64,000 nt of DNA from Gymnorhina tibicen (taxonomy: Eukaryota > Chordata > Aves > Passeriformes > Artamidae), in contig VXAZ01004042.1 of the NCBI GenBank assembly GCA_013399875.1, forward strand, positions 590,330 to 654,329, written 5' to 3'. The position numbers and the translations under genes are program-made. This document shows, one piece after another, positions 56,455 to 64,000 of this stretch. Each line of letters starts with the position of its first letter. Position 1 is the stretch's first letter. The notes beneath the pieces were generated by a model, which ran no database searches, was not told the origin of the DNA, and worked only from the letters and a program-made list of their open reading frames with translations.

Positions 56455-56960
56455 AACGGTGCCTCACCAGAACCGCACTCCACGCATCACCACCTGCACC
56501 CACTCGCAGCGCACCGGGCGGGCTCAGCTCAGACGCAGCTTACAAACCTCAGAAAGCTGTAAAGATGTTTTTGACACGCACACACACCCCCTCTCCTTCC
56601 CCTCTCGCCCCCGGCCCGGAGCACGCCCCGCCGAGCGCCCGCGGGGCTGCCCGCGGTGGCCGGCAGGTGTCGCCGTGGCGCTCCGCAGCGCGGCGCGGGA
56701 CTCACTCACTTGCAGTCGCGGTCCTCCAGGTCGAAGTGCGGGTTGAAGTTGATCATGATGCGCTGGTAGGGCTCCGGCGCCTGGATCAGCCACTCGCACT
56801 TCTGGCTGGGGTGGTAGGACTGCGGGTAGCCGGGAGACGTGAGGTACCCGGGGCTTAAAATTTTGATCGTGTCGCCACATTTATCTGCGGGGAAAGCAAA
56901 CACACGGGCTGGTGTCAGTGCCCCCCCGGCAAGCATCCGGGCGCAGCCCGCAGCAGCAGA
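56455..56960. promoter_or_regulatory. Second CpG island spanning NRP1 exon 2 and the start of intron 2
   Basis: CpG is frequent from about 56455 to 56960, densest at 56600-56700 just downstream of exon 2 in transcript direction. The surrounding introns are AT-rich and almost free of CpG. Exon 2 itself is GC-rich, whereas exons 3-5 are not. It may be an internal regulatory element or alternative promoter, or simply a shoulder of the main island 3.2 kb away. Confidence 0.6.
56710..56884 (-). CDS. NRP1: NRP1 coding exon 2: first half of CUB a1
   Basis: This exon encodes Asp23 (completed) to Cys80 plus two bases of Lys81. Recognisable peptides are DKCGDTIKI, SPGYLTSPGYP and FNPHFDLEDRDC. Cys25, Cys52 and Cys80 correspond to human C27, C54 and C82; C25-C52 should be one disulphide and C80 pairs with C102 in exon 3. 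The SPGYxxSPGYP turn and the INFNPHFDLE strand are CUB hallmarks. The acceptor is ccccgcag and the donor TGCAA|gtgagt. The exon is much richer in CpG than exons 3-5 and lies inside a small CpG island. The open frame also continues upstream into intron 1 (see findings), but the splice acceptor and phase fit exon 1. Confidence 0.97.
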
Positions 56961-59900
56961 CCAAGCCGACTGCCGTGGGAATGCTGCGAGGCCGCAGCCT
57001 TCTTCAGGCAAACTTATGCTGCATCCTTCTGCTTTTAAAGACATCTCTGCTACTTTCTACCGAAGGGAAGAGGACTCCCTCTCCGTCCGCATCCTTAAAT
57101 CCAGTGGCCGGACAGGCAGCAGGTAGCAGAAGCACCCAATTTCTAAGCTGTATCCTTTTAAAAAGCCCTCCACTCCAACAGTGCCCCTTTTCCAGTGTTA
57201 AAAACTTGCACCCTCATAACAGCATTAATGTTGGCTAAGGGTACCTGAGACACAGTAAACTCCAACAAGTATAATCTTCTTAAGTATGAAGTTTTAGGAA
57301 AAGCTGAGAGGAGATACCAAGGGATGCCATTTGATCCCCTGCCCAGCTATGGGATAAGCATGGTCTGTGTCACTGACCACTGTAATTGTCTTGGTGCATC
57401 CAAGCTCATTTGCAGGAGACCCTACTTTTGTTTTATCAGTCCATAAATCTAGGCAGTTTGAAACTATCTGTGCTCTTCAAACCCAGGGTAGCAGAGAACA
57501 AAGTAGCTCTAGTGAAGCAGAAATCATCCACTATTTACTCTTTCAAGGAAGTTTGTTCATGCTTGGAGACTGCATCAAAGTAATGGAGCAGAACAACATC
57601 CCTTCCTCTTCCCTTCATTCCTTCCTCCCCCGAACAACAACAAAGATTTATTTCTAATAGCAAAATAGTTGCAAAAGTTTCTAGAATCACAAAGTGTGAC
57701 TGTGAAATGCGATACGCTGCATCTTGCTCTTTTGCTCAGCATTGTCAGGGTTGCATTTTAAGGTTTTCAGGAAAAATAAAAAGAGACAAAAAGTCCAACC
57801 TACATGGTCACTCACGTCACTGTCCAGTGCAGGTTTGTGTTATCACTTCTTTTACTACTATAGATTTGTTTCTGTGGAGGAAATACTTTCTCCACACATT
57901 GGTTGTTTAATTTTGAGCAATAAAACGTGACAGTAAACTATGGACAGGAAGAATGTCCCCACTAAATCAAGACTATATATCACTACATCACAATAATGGT
58001 ATATACAGGCTGCAGTGCTCTAATACATTCCCTGTGAAAGCAAAATGGCAATCCTTGCTCTCAGTATGAATTTATAAATATACAGGATTTTATTGTAGGA
58101 AAAACAGGTCAAATGGAAATGAACGAGGAAGCTCACATCAAAAATGCATAAAGCAACCCTCTTTATAGAAATTATTTGCCATAAATTAGGAGGGAAGGGG
58201 TTGATTGGTACTCAGATATATGGTCAAAACCCAGATACTGTTAAGCACATTGCTGGGAAAGACAATCTTATTATATTTCCACTGTGCCTTTGCAAAACAG
58301 GCTGTTTTCCTCTGACCAGAACAAAAGGCATTGCTGCTCAAAGCTCAAAACCTGTCACTGGTGATCTTGCTAATCCGCTGTCTGGGGCTCTCAGGGAATC
58401 TTGCCTTTTCCTCTCTGTGTAAGCATACTCAGAAAGTGATCTTGTCTCATTAAGCCCACTCCAGCCCTGCAAACAACATGGCAGAATCTGGCATCTGTTA
58501 AATGCCTGAAATAAAGCAGTGCTGCTTCTAGTCACTTGACAGAGTCACTTCAGAGGATGCTGAGGTAGACTCACTACCACCAGCGCTCCTTAATCTGTGA
58601 CTTCTGGGAAAGTGACAGTGTAATAAGATAATGCGGTCTGCTAGACTCCTTGGCTCTGTGCAATCTCTCTCACACTTGATTAAGAAGAGCAGTTTCTAAT
58701 GACTTTGGACCATTAGTTCCAAATAAGGTTAATGAATTAATTTAGTGGACACTGATACTGCATGTAGGTGAAGGTGGCATTAGTAGGTCTGGTAGGTTAT
58801 AGAGGAGGTTAATGGCCTTGGTGACTCCAGCAGGACCACTACATTAACCACTCGTGGTGGAGGCTTCTATCCAGCAACTCGCTCTCCTCCCCTTCTTTTA
58901 ATAGGGAGAAATGATCAACAAGAGCATGGGGGTGGGCCCCTTTTGTCCCTCAGAGGTACAGAGTGGCACTAGGGTCTATGTGGGAGGCAGCTGCCCACAC
59001 CCCAAGCTGGGCTGGGGGGATGAGCAAAGTGCACTTCTCGGAGCATCTCCACACTGGGCTTGGGGCACCTCTCTAGCACCTTTGCTCCTGTGCCACAGCA
59101 CTGGAGGAGGAAGCTCGTCCTGATTAAACTAAGCAGCCTCCTCAAAACATACTGGGAAAGAGATTAACTTTCATCATAAAATATGCGATTTTAATACTCT
59201 TGCTCAACACTCCACTTGTGGTCCCTTATTAAAACAATATACCAGTGTAAGTGGAGGGTGCTCTCTTCTTTTAATTACTTTGATTGAAAACCCAGTCAGG
59301 CAAAAGTACATATTTGATAATTAGCTAATAATAATCGCTCAGGATTTGTCAGGAAAGGAAGACGCACACTAGCTGTTTCATGTGCAAGAGCTAAACGTCA
59401 AGCAGTCCCACAATTAAACCATCTTTAAAAATGCATCATGCAGTGAAATATTCACAGTGCCCTGGCATTGTTCGGGGAAGGAGGAGCACGCTGCTTTTAA
59501 TTAGTCGTGTTTTCAAGGTCTGCCTGACAGTAAACTAGCTACACCACTCATTTGTTATGGGATTTCTCCTCTTGGAAGGGAGTCTTGAGCCTTCACAGGG
59601 AAGCTCAGCTCCCCTCTTGGCACAGTGTAAGTTGCACGTAAACTGCAGACTTGGGAAAGGGGTACTCTAGAGAGTTCTCTGTGTGAAGACTACTCGCAGG
59701 TACACACACAGCTAGTAGGAGGCATGATCTAAAATTTTACGCTTTGGAAAAGAGAAAGGGCGGGCGGGGAAGAGAGCCTTTCCTTTAAAGTGTTCATTAT
59801 CTTTCAGATATCGAAGGAGAGACATTTAATTGCCTATGGGACGGGACATTATTAAGATAATTGGCTGTTCTGATCTAGTGAGAATGAGCAGCCTGCTTTA

Positions 59901-60134
59901 TACAATAACCCAAAAGAGCAGAAAATAAAGTCGGAAGGCAATGTCAGGGCGGGCGATCCTCAGGCGAGGACTGCGCCGCATCCGTCCTCCGGCAGAAAGT
60001 TCCCCTCAGCCGGGTTTATGTCGGTGCCGGTCCCAGGGCCCGCCGGGCCCCACCGCCCGCCTCCCGCGCCGACAGTCCCGGAGCCGGCCCCGCAGCTGCC
60101 CAAGCTGAGACCCGACGTCCCCCGTGACACTCAC
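56885..60134 (-). other. NRP1: NRP1 intron 1 (3,250 bp)
   Basis: The donor is gtgagt at 60134 and the acceptor ccccgcag ends at 56885. The ends lie in CpG-rich DNA and the middle (57100-59900) is AT-rich. GC boxes occur near 59757-59772 and 59946-59954. I see no repeat family and no convincing coding exon inside. Confidence 0.93.
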
Positions 60135-60201
60135 CGCTCCGCAGAGCCCTGGCGAGGGTGAAGGTGAGGGCTGCACAGTGCAGGAGAAGTCCCCAATCCA
60201 T
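60135..60201 (-). CDS. NRP1: NRP1 coding exon 1: start codon and signal peptide
   Basis: This exon encodes residues 1-22 plus the first base of codon 23. It starts MDWGLLLHCAALTFTLARA and is a typical signal peptide: a short N-terminus, a hydrophobic core and a likely signal peptidase site after A17-R-A19. The ATG at 60201 has a strong context (A at -3, G at +4). The same frame is closed upstream by a TGA at 60375-60373, with no ATG in between, so the start is well supported. The splice donor is GCG|gtgagt at 60134. The joined codon (G|AT) gives Asp23, followed by the conserved KCGDTIK of CUB a1. The signal peptide diverges from human in sequence, as expected for this segment. Confidence 0.95.
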
Positions 60202-60265
60202 TTTCCCTTCCGACAGCAGGGAAAGGAGGAAAAAAATAAAAATGCTCTCCACGCACAACTCTTCC

Positions 60266-60376
60266 TTAAATCCTCCAGCCGGAGTGAGGAGCAGAAAGCA
60301 CGGTCCGCAGGGGCAGTCCCGGGGGCAGAAGGAGGCTGGCTTCTCTCTGTGCCTCAAGCCACCCGCATCCTGTCAT
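60266..60376 (-). promoter_or_regulatory. Upstream ORF 2 in the NRP1 leader (36 codons plus stop)
   Basis: The ATG at 60376 abuts the stop of upstream ORF 1. Its context is weak (T at -3, A at +4). The frame begins MTGCGWLEAQ and ends in TAA, 64 bases before the NRP1 ATG and in a different frame from it. Confidence 0.35.
60354..60368 (-). promoter_or_regulatory. Minimal upstream ORF 3 (MRVA-stop)
   Basis: A four-codon ORF whose ATG at 60368 has A at -3. It overlaps upstream ORF 2 in another frame. Very short upstream ORFs can still delay scanning ribosomes, but this one could be chance. Confidence 0.3.
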
Positions 60377-60442
60377 TTAGCTCCGGCTCCCTCTCCCTTT
60401 CCCCACACTTGTTCCTTCTCCAGGCGCCGCTGCCCCTGCCAT
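60377..60442 (-). promoter_or_regulatory. Upstream ORF 1 in the NRP1 leader (21 codons plus stop)
   Basis: The ATG at 60442 has a good context (G at -3, G at +4) and opens a 21-codon frame beginning MAGAAAPGEG and ending in TAA. The stop is followed immediately by the ATG of upstream ORF 2 (TAAATG). If translated it would reduce initiation at the NRP1 start. Translation is inferred from context only. Confidence 0.45.
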
Positions 60443-60453
60443 TCCCAGAGAGA

Positions 60454-60752
60454 CTAGAAAGCCAAATGAAAACGAGGGAAAAAAATAACAAAAACAAAAC
60501 CCAACAAACACACAAACAAGACAGACAAAAATCCTGGCGGCTGCCGGCACCTCGGGAGTGCTCTGCTGGGCGGGTTGCTCTGCGGAGGGGAGATAAGGAA
60601 GGGAAAGCGGCCGTGAGCGGGGACCAGCCGGGCTCCGGAGTTTGGCAAACTGCGTCCCCCCCGCCTGCCCCGCTCTCCAGCGGCCGCGGCTCCCGCGGGG
60701 CCGGAGCCCTGGAGCCCCGGGGCGGAGGTGCCCGGCGGTGCCCCGCACTCAC
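60454..60752 (-). other. NRP1: Candidate 299-bp intron in the NRP1 5' leader
   Basis: On the minus strand a perfect consensus donor, CAG|gtgagt, sits at 60752. At 60455-60454 there is a strong acceptor: a long T-rich polypyrimidine stretch (about 60535-60460) ending ctttctag. The piece between them is 299 bp, a plausible small intron, and its T-rich 3' half contrasts with the GC-rich flanks, as expected for an intron tail in a CpG island. The main ORF is not affected. No transcript is available to prove it. Confidence 0.5.
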
Positions 60753-60953
60753 CTGCCCCGGCGGGAGGCGAGCGAGCGCGCTGCCGCCGCAGGGACTCCC
60801 GGCCGGCCGGGGAAGTAGGAAGCGCCCGGGCGGCTCCTGCTCGCAGCCTGAGGAAGAGTAGCGCAACTCAGCGGCAATAAGAGAGGCCGAGGAGCCGCCG
60901 TCTCCCAAGCCCCAGTCCCCTCCCCCTCCCCGCCCTCCTCCTTCTCCTCCTCC
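60753..60953 (-). promoter_or_regulatory. NRP1: Probable NRP1 upstream non-coding exon and core promoter region
   Basis: Very GC- and CpG-rich sequence ends at the candidate leader donor. Reading the minus strand, its 5' end is a G-rich purine tract (60953 to about 60911, GGAGGAGG-type) that runs into the assembly gap. I see no clear TATA box, which fits a CpG-island promoter. The transcription start cannot be placed from sequence alone and may lie in or beyond the gap. Confidence 0.45.
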
Positions 60954-61077
60954 NNNNNNNNNNNNNNNNNNNNNNNNNNNNNNNNNNNNNNNNNNNNNNN
61001 NNNNNNNNNNNNNNNNNNNNNNNNNNNNNNNNNNNNNNNNNNNNNNNNNNNNNNNNNNNNNNNNNNNNNNNNNNNNN
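60954..61077. other. Assembly gap (124 N)
   Basis: A run of N lies between a pyrimidine-rich CTCCTCC tract and a GC-rich CCGGCCGCCCCCG stretch. The gap falls at the expected promoter, probably because extreme GC content and a purine/pyrimidine repeat resisted sequencing. Its true length is unknown. Confidence 0.98.
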
Positions 61078-62660
61078 CCGGCCGCCCCCGTCGCCCCGGC
61101 CCCCCAGGCAGACACGCACACACACATGCATCCCTGCCCACCTCCCGGCTCGCTCGCCTCGGGTGCCCCGCCGGAACCCTGCCCCGTCCCCCCTCTGCCA
61201 CCTCTCCCTCCTCCGCCACCTTTCGCCCCTCTCAACACTCTCTTTTTGTTTCGTGCGAGACTGCGTCTGTCCCCACGCGTGTCCCTCGGAGTCCCTGCCG
61301 TTCCCCAGTGGGACACCACCGTCCCCTCTGGTCCCCTCTGGCTGGCTGTGCTGATATGGGGTGAGCTGCGAGGACCCCCGTCAGAGTATCCCCAGATGTC
61401 AGGCTCATCTGGCCACTACCCTCTCGTCCCCTTTGCATATCTGTATCTCGGGGGAAGGCCTCCCTTCATCGTCTGCCTTCTGACCCTCTTCCCACCTCTC
61501 TTCTCACCCACTCTTGCTGTCATTCCCGTTTCTCTCAGCTTCTGTTGCAGCTTTGCCCCCCTCAGTCTGTCTGTCTCTCATGAAGCCTCTTGAGGGGCTG
61601 AGGAGCTGCTGGGTCCCCCAGGGCTGGCTGTGCTCCCGAAGGAGGCTATGCCGCATGAAATCCCCACTGGGGAGTGTGTGTCTCCTCCTGAGCATTCTCC
61701 CCACCGCTACCACTGTCATCAGAGGACTGGAACAAAGCGGGGACATATTGGGCTCTGAATCCTGCAGCTTTGGCTGCACGGTCTGGTGCTCACCAGCTAT
61801 GGGCCCTGTCTCCTCCTTGCCCTATTGCCCTGCCTTACGGGCTGTCCCTGCACCTGGGGAGTGATCACCTAGCTGAACCCGACTGCTTCTTTTATGTGGA
61901 GTACTTTGCAGTCCCTCTGTGTGAAGGCAATCCAGTCACTAGGGTAGGGGTTAGAGGAAAAGCTCCAAGGCTGAAAGCTGAAACACAGTGTTAAATGGTC
62001 CCCAAAGATGGGACTGTGCCAGGAAAATGACCTGCGGCCAGCAGTGTATGTCAGCCACTCTCATCTCCCAGAGCAGTTGGAAAATAATTTGTTACTGGTG
62101 CACAGTCAAAGCAAACTCTGTTAACGCTTCATCAGGAAAAAGGCCTGATAGAAGACCTACTCCATAAGGAGTCTTTCCGAAAGATACAGTGGGAAAAGAG
62201 CTGGGCTTTGCTGAGGAGAGGGTCGTCCTCCAAGTGTAGCCACGGCAGTAAATCCCTGTCCACTCTGAAGATGTAACCATGTTTGAAATAGTTTTCAAAT
62301 ATAGTTGTAAGTCTGCAGCCACACAGATTAACTACAAACGTGTTACATCTGTGTACAGAAACTATATACAAATCCAGCCTCCTCCATCCTTTTGTCTCTA
62401 GCCCTGAGTCTGAGACTTCCACTCTCACTCTCCCTTGCTGCCCTTTTGAAGCCCTGAATTTAAGGCCGGCTGAAGTCTGGAGATTAAGTCTGTAGGAAAT
62501 CTGTCTGCTGGTTTCATACTGCACACTCTCTCACCACTACTTTCTGAGTTTTTTCCAGACATTCCCCTTCTCTTCCGTGATTGCAATTCTCTAATATTGT
62601 GCACTAAACTGCAGTTTGATCCTGTTATACTCTCTGTACACTTCATTCTTCCCTTTGTCG

Positions 62661-62714
62661 GCTTCTGCTTCTGCTTCTGCCCCTGCCCGTGCCCCTGCTC
62701 CTGCCCATGCCTGT
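62661..62714. repeat. Short degenerate CTGCCC/CTGCTT hexamer repeat
   Basis: Three GCTTCT units are followed by variants of CCCTGC, GCCCGT and TCCTGC. The six-base period is clear but the units are imperfect. Confidence 0.8.
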
Positions 62715-63328
62715 GTCTGCAAGCAGGCTAGAAACCAGGCAGGCTGGAACTAGTCAGATTGAGTTATTGGGTTCAGTCTCATTTCCCCGTCTTTAGGCAG
62801 TCTCTGGATCATCATTTGCAATACTTATGCATTTTCTTGATTGATTGGGATGTATATTTTATGGATAGCACATTAAGCCCCCTTTACTTTTTTTCTTTTA
62901 GAGACATTCCCAGAACACGGGGGAAGGGGAGAGTTAACAGTGCTTTCTGATTATTAAAACTCTCATGCTGCTGGACAGTCCTTGAGATAAATGGGTTCTG
63001 ACCTGATCATAGTTTGGCTGTTTGAGCAACAATATAGCCTTTAAAATAAAGTAAATCTATTTTTGAAAACAGAAATTACCTGCTGATGGTTGCTTACTAA
63101 GGGTTTGTAGAAATATACACATACATGTTTGTTTTAAAACCTGTTTCAGAAACCAAGATTAATTCTCTAAGTGACAGATACCCAGAAAGCACGTACATCA
63201 AAAAATACACTTAGTGCATGACAGTGATGGCTCTCTTGCTTTGGGATTAGCATTGTCTGTCAGGTGATTTCTAGGAATCTGCAGAAAGGAAGTAATCATT
63301 CCCAGCTGTATGCTGTAAAGATGCTCCA

Positions 63329-63380
63329 AACCAACCAACCAACCAACCAACCAACCAACCAACCAACCAACCAACCAACC
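63329..63380. repeat. Tetranucleotide microsatellite (AACC)n
   Basis: Thirteen uninterrupted units of CAAC/AACC phase upstream of the NRP1 promoter. It is pure and therefore probably length-variable. Confidence 0.97.
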
Positions 63381-64000
63381 AGCCATTGTGTTTCATCCAA
63401 TTTTTCCTGTCTGATTAACAAGTTGCTTTTTGCAGATGAAGACACAGTTTGTTAGTAGCTAGTGTATTTTAAAGAAATTCCTTTCTCTGAAAGAAAATTT
63501 AAACACTAAATGCAGACAGAATTTTAGGGAAGATGGTACAATGTGGTAAATTGTAAGATAGTGCTGAAGGTTACTTTTATCACCTGAGTCTACCCTGTAA
63601 TCACTAATCCAGGTACCAAGGTTTATTTCAACATGCTTATGTCTCAAATATCAGTGCTTCCTCTTCTTGCAGAGAGAGAGACGTGCAACAGGCTGCAAAG
63701 ACAGCTGAACAGGAATGGCCTCTGTTGGGGCTAACATGGCCCATGCAAGAGGATTTCTGCCCTTCCTTGGCACTGTGTGGGTATTTTGGATTCCACAATG
63801 GGACTTTATTTATGTTTTTTTTCCTGTTGAAGTCTCAAGGCCTAGCAAATATAGCAGAGTATGGTACATTAATGTCCTTTCCTATCATAACATGAATGGC
63901 ACTAGTCTAATTTTTCCATCCATCTTTTACTCTCTAGTTCATGGATATAAGCAGAGGTTTCTTCTATGCATGAATTGCACTGAAATGATTAGTGAAGACA

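Larger units (their letters stand above)
14122..56709 (-). other. NRP1: NRP1 intron 2 (42,588 bp)
   Basis: The donor is gtgagt at 56709 and the acceptor ctaccag ends at 14122. The intron splits CUB a1 and makes up two thirds of the window. It holds a solo LTR (34539-35097), two CR1 fragments (about 31935-32045 and 42108-42160), a TTCC/TTTC microsatellite (19465-19556), a 22-base A run (48283-48304) and short tandem duplications (24183-24214, 55945-56012). A GC-richer, CpG-poor stretch lies around 51300-52260. No open frame in it has the features of a real exon. Conserved enhancers are likely in an intron of this kind but cannot be recognised without an alignment. Confidence 0.93.
1534..60201 (-). 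other. NRP1: NRP1 gene, 5' part (coding span of exons 1-5 plus introns)
   Basis: Neuropilin-1 is a single-pass membrane co-receptor for class 3 semaphorins and VEGF that works with plexin-A and VEGF receptors. Five coding exons on the minus strand join as 60201-60135, 56884-56710, 14121-13940, 9451-9224 and 1689-1534. They give 269 complete codons plus one base, with exon phases 1, 2, 1, 1, 1 that all match. The product is a signal peptide, CUB a1 (about residues 25-139) and CUB a2 (about 145-263). Residue numbers run two below human because the signal peptide is two residues shorter; no other indel is apparent against the human protein as I recall it. Later exons are outside the window. NRP2 was considered, but peptides such as SDYETHGAGFSIRYE and KEGFSANYSV match NRP1. 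Confidence in the identification is very high. Confidence 0.98.
60202..60453 (-). promoter_or_regulatory. NRP1: Putative NRP1 5' leader segment next to the start codon
   Basis: This is 252 bp between a strong candidate splice acceptor (ag at 60455-60454) and the NRP1 ATG. It contains three short upstream ORFs and an in-frame stop at 60375-60373, and no ATG in frame with the main ORF. It is GC-rich in its upstream half and more AT-rich in the 50 bp before the ATG. That it is transcribed as leader is inferred from position; the exact 5' boundary depends on whether the proposed leader intron is real. Confidence 0.6.
59940..61250. promoter_or_regulatory. CpG island at the NRP1 promoter and first coding exon
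   Basis: Dense CpG and GC boxes (GGGCGG-type or its complement) run from the start of intron 1 through the signal-peptide exon, the leader and the gap to about 61250. The flanking DNA is AT-rich and CpG-poor. The boundaries are judged by eye. Confidence 0.8.
61251..64000. other. Region upstream of NRP1, no gene seen
   Basis: This region is intergenic or distal promoter DNA. It is pyrimidine- and GC-rich near 61250-61900 and then AT-richer. It contains the hexamer repeat (62661-62714) and the AACC microsatellite (63329-63380). Open frames here are low-complexity or short and none has recognisable domains or paired splice sites. Confidence 0.7.

Noticed and set aside
60202..60357. In-frame N-terminal extension of NRP1 from an upstream TTG
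   Set aside because: There is no ATG in this frame before the TGA at 60375-60373, and TTG is a poor vertebrate start. The ATG at 60201 has strong context and begins a proper signal peptide.
60124..60861. 245-codon plus-strand frame across the NRP1 leader and exon 1
   Set aside because: It lies antisense to the real exon in CpG-rich DNA where stop codons are rare, and its Arg/Pro/Gly/Ser-rich composition has no domain.
60354..61319. 321-codon minus-strand frame spanning the assembly gap
   Set aside because: It is open only because the gap is read as unknown residues and the sequence is low-complexity Gly/Arg. Only its last few codons overlap a possible upstream ORF.
61126..61593. 155-codon proline-rich plus-strand frame upstream of NRP1
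   Set aside because: It comes from pyrimidine-rich promoter-flank sequence with no domain. A divergent transcript is possible but not shown by the sequence.
63198..63455. Frames with GWLV or NQPT tandem repeats on both strands
   Set aside because: They are translation products of the AACC microsatellite.
1..64000. CRISPR arrays, operons, tRNA or rRNA genes, prokaryotic systems
   Set aside because: The window is a vertebrate locus dominated by introns. I saw no regularly spaced repeats, no tRNA-like cloverleaf and no closely packed coding frames.

Overview
The window is vertebrate genomic DNA, most likely from a bird. One gene is recognisable: the 5' part of neuropilin-1 (NRP1), on the minus strand. 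Five coding exons encode a signal peptide and the two CUB domains (a1, a2), with correct reading phase across every junction and consensus GT/AG sites throughout. The rest of the gene (FV/VIII b1 and b2, MAM, transmembrane and cytoplasmic parts) lies to the left, outside the window. A bird is suggested by three things: the protein reads like avian/amniote NRP1, there is a CR1-type LINE 3' end, and there is a solo LTR of a type I associate with bird genomes. I cannot name the species.

Layout from right to left, in the direction of NRP1 transcription. 64000-61250 is upstream intergenic DNA with simple repeats and no supportable gene. About 61250-59940 is a CpG island holding the promoter, the 5' leader, a 124-base assembly gap (60954-61077) and the signal-peptide exon (60135-60201). 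The leader appears to contain a small 299-bp intron and three short upstream ORFs. Intron 1 (3.25 kb) leads to exon 2 (56710-56884), which sits in a second, smaller CpG island. Intron 2 is very long (42.6 kb) and carries a solo LTR with a 5-bp target duplication, two CR1 fragments, a pyrimidine tetranucleotide microsatellite, a poly(A) tract and small tandem duplications. Exon 3 (13940-14121), intron 3 (4.5 kb), exon 4 (9224-9451), intron 4 (7.5 kb) and exon 5 (1534-1689) follow; the window ends in intron 5.

The 269 complete codons plus one base retain all eight CUB cysteines, the acidic residues equivalent to the calcium site of human a2 (E193, D207, D248 here) and two N-glycosylation sequons (N148, N259). 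The gene therefore looks intact and functional. NRP1 is a cell-surface co-receptor for class 3 semaphorins and VEGF, acting with plexins and VEGF receptors in axon guidance and vessel growth; the a1/a2 region encoded here contributes to semaphorin binding.

I found no sign of an undescribed multi-gene system. The points worth a second look are regulatory: the leader intron and upstream ORFs, the second CpG island with an in-frame ATG just before exon 2, and the G-rich tract at the gap. All other long open frames look like chance, repeat-derived or antisense frames.
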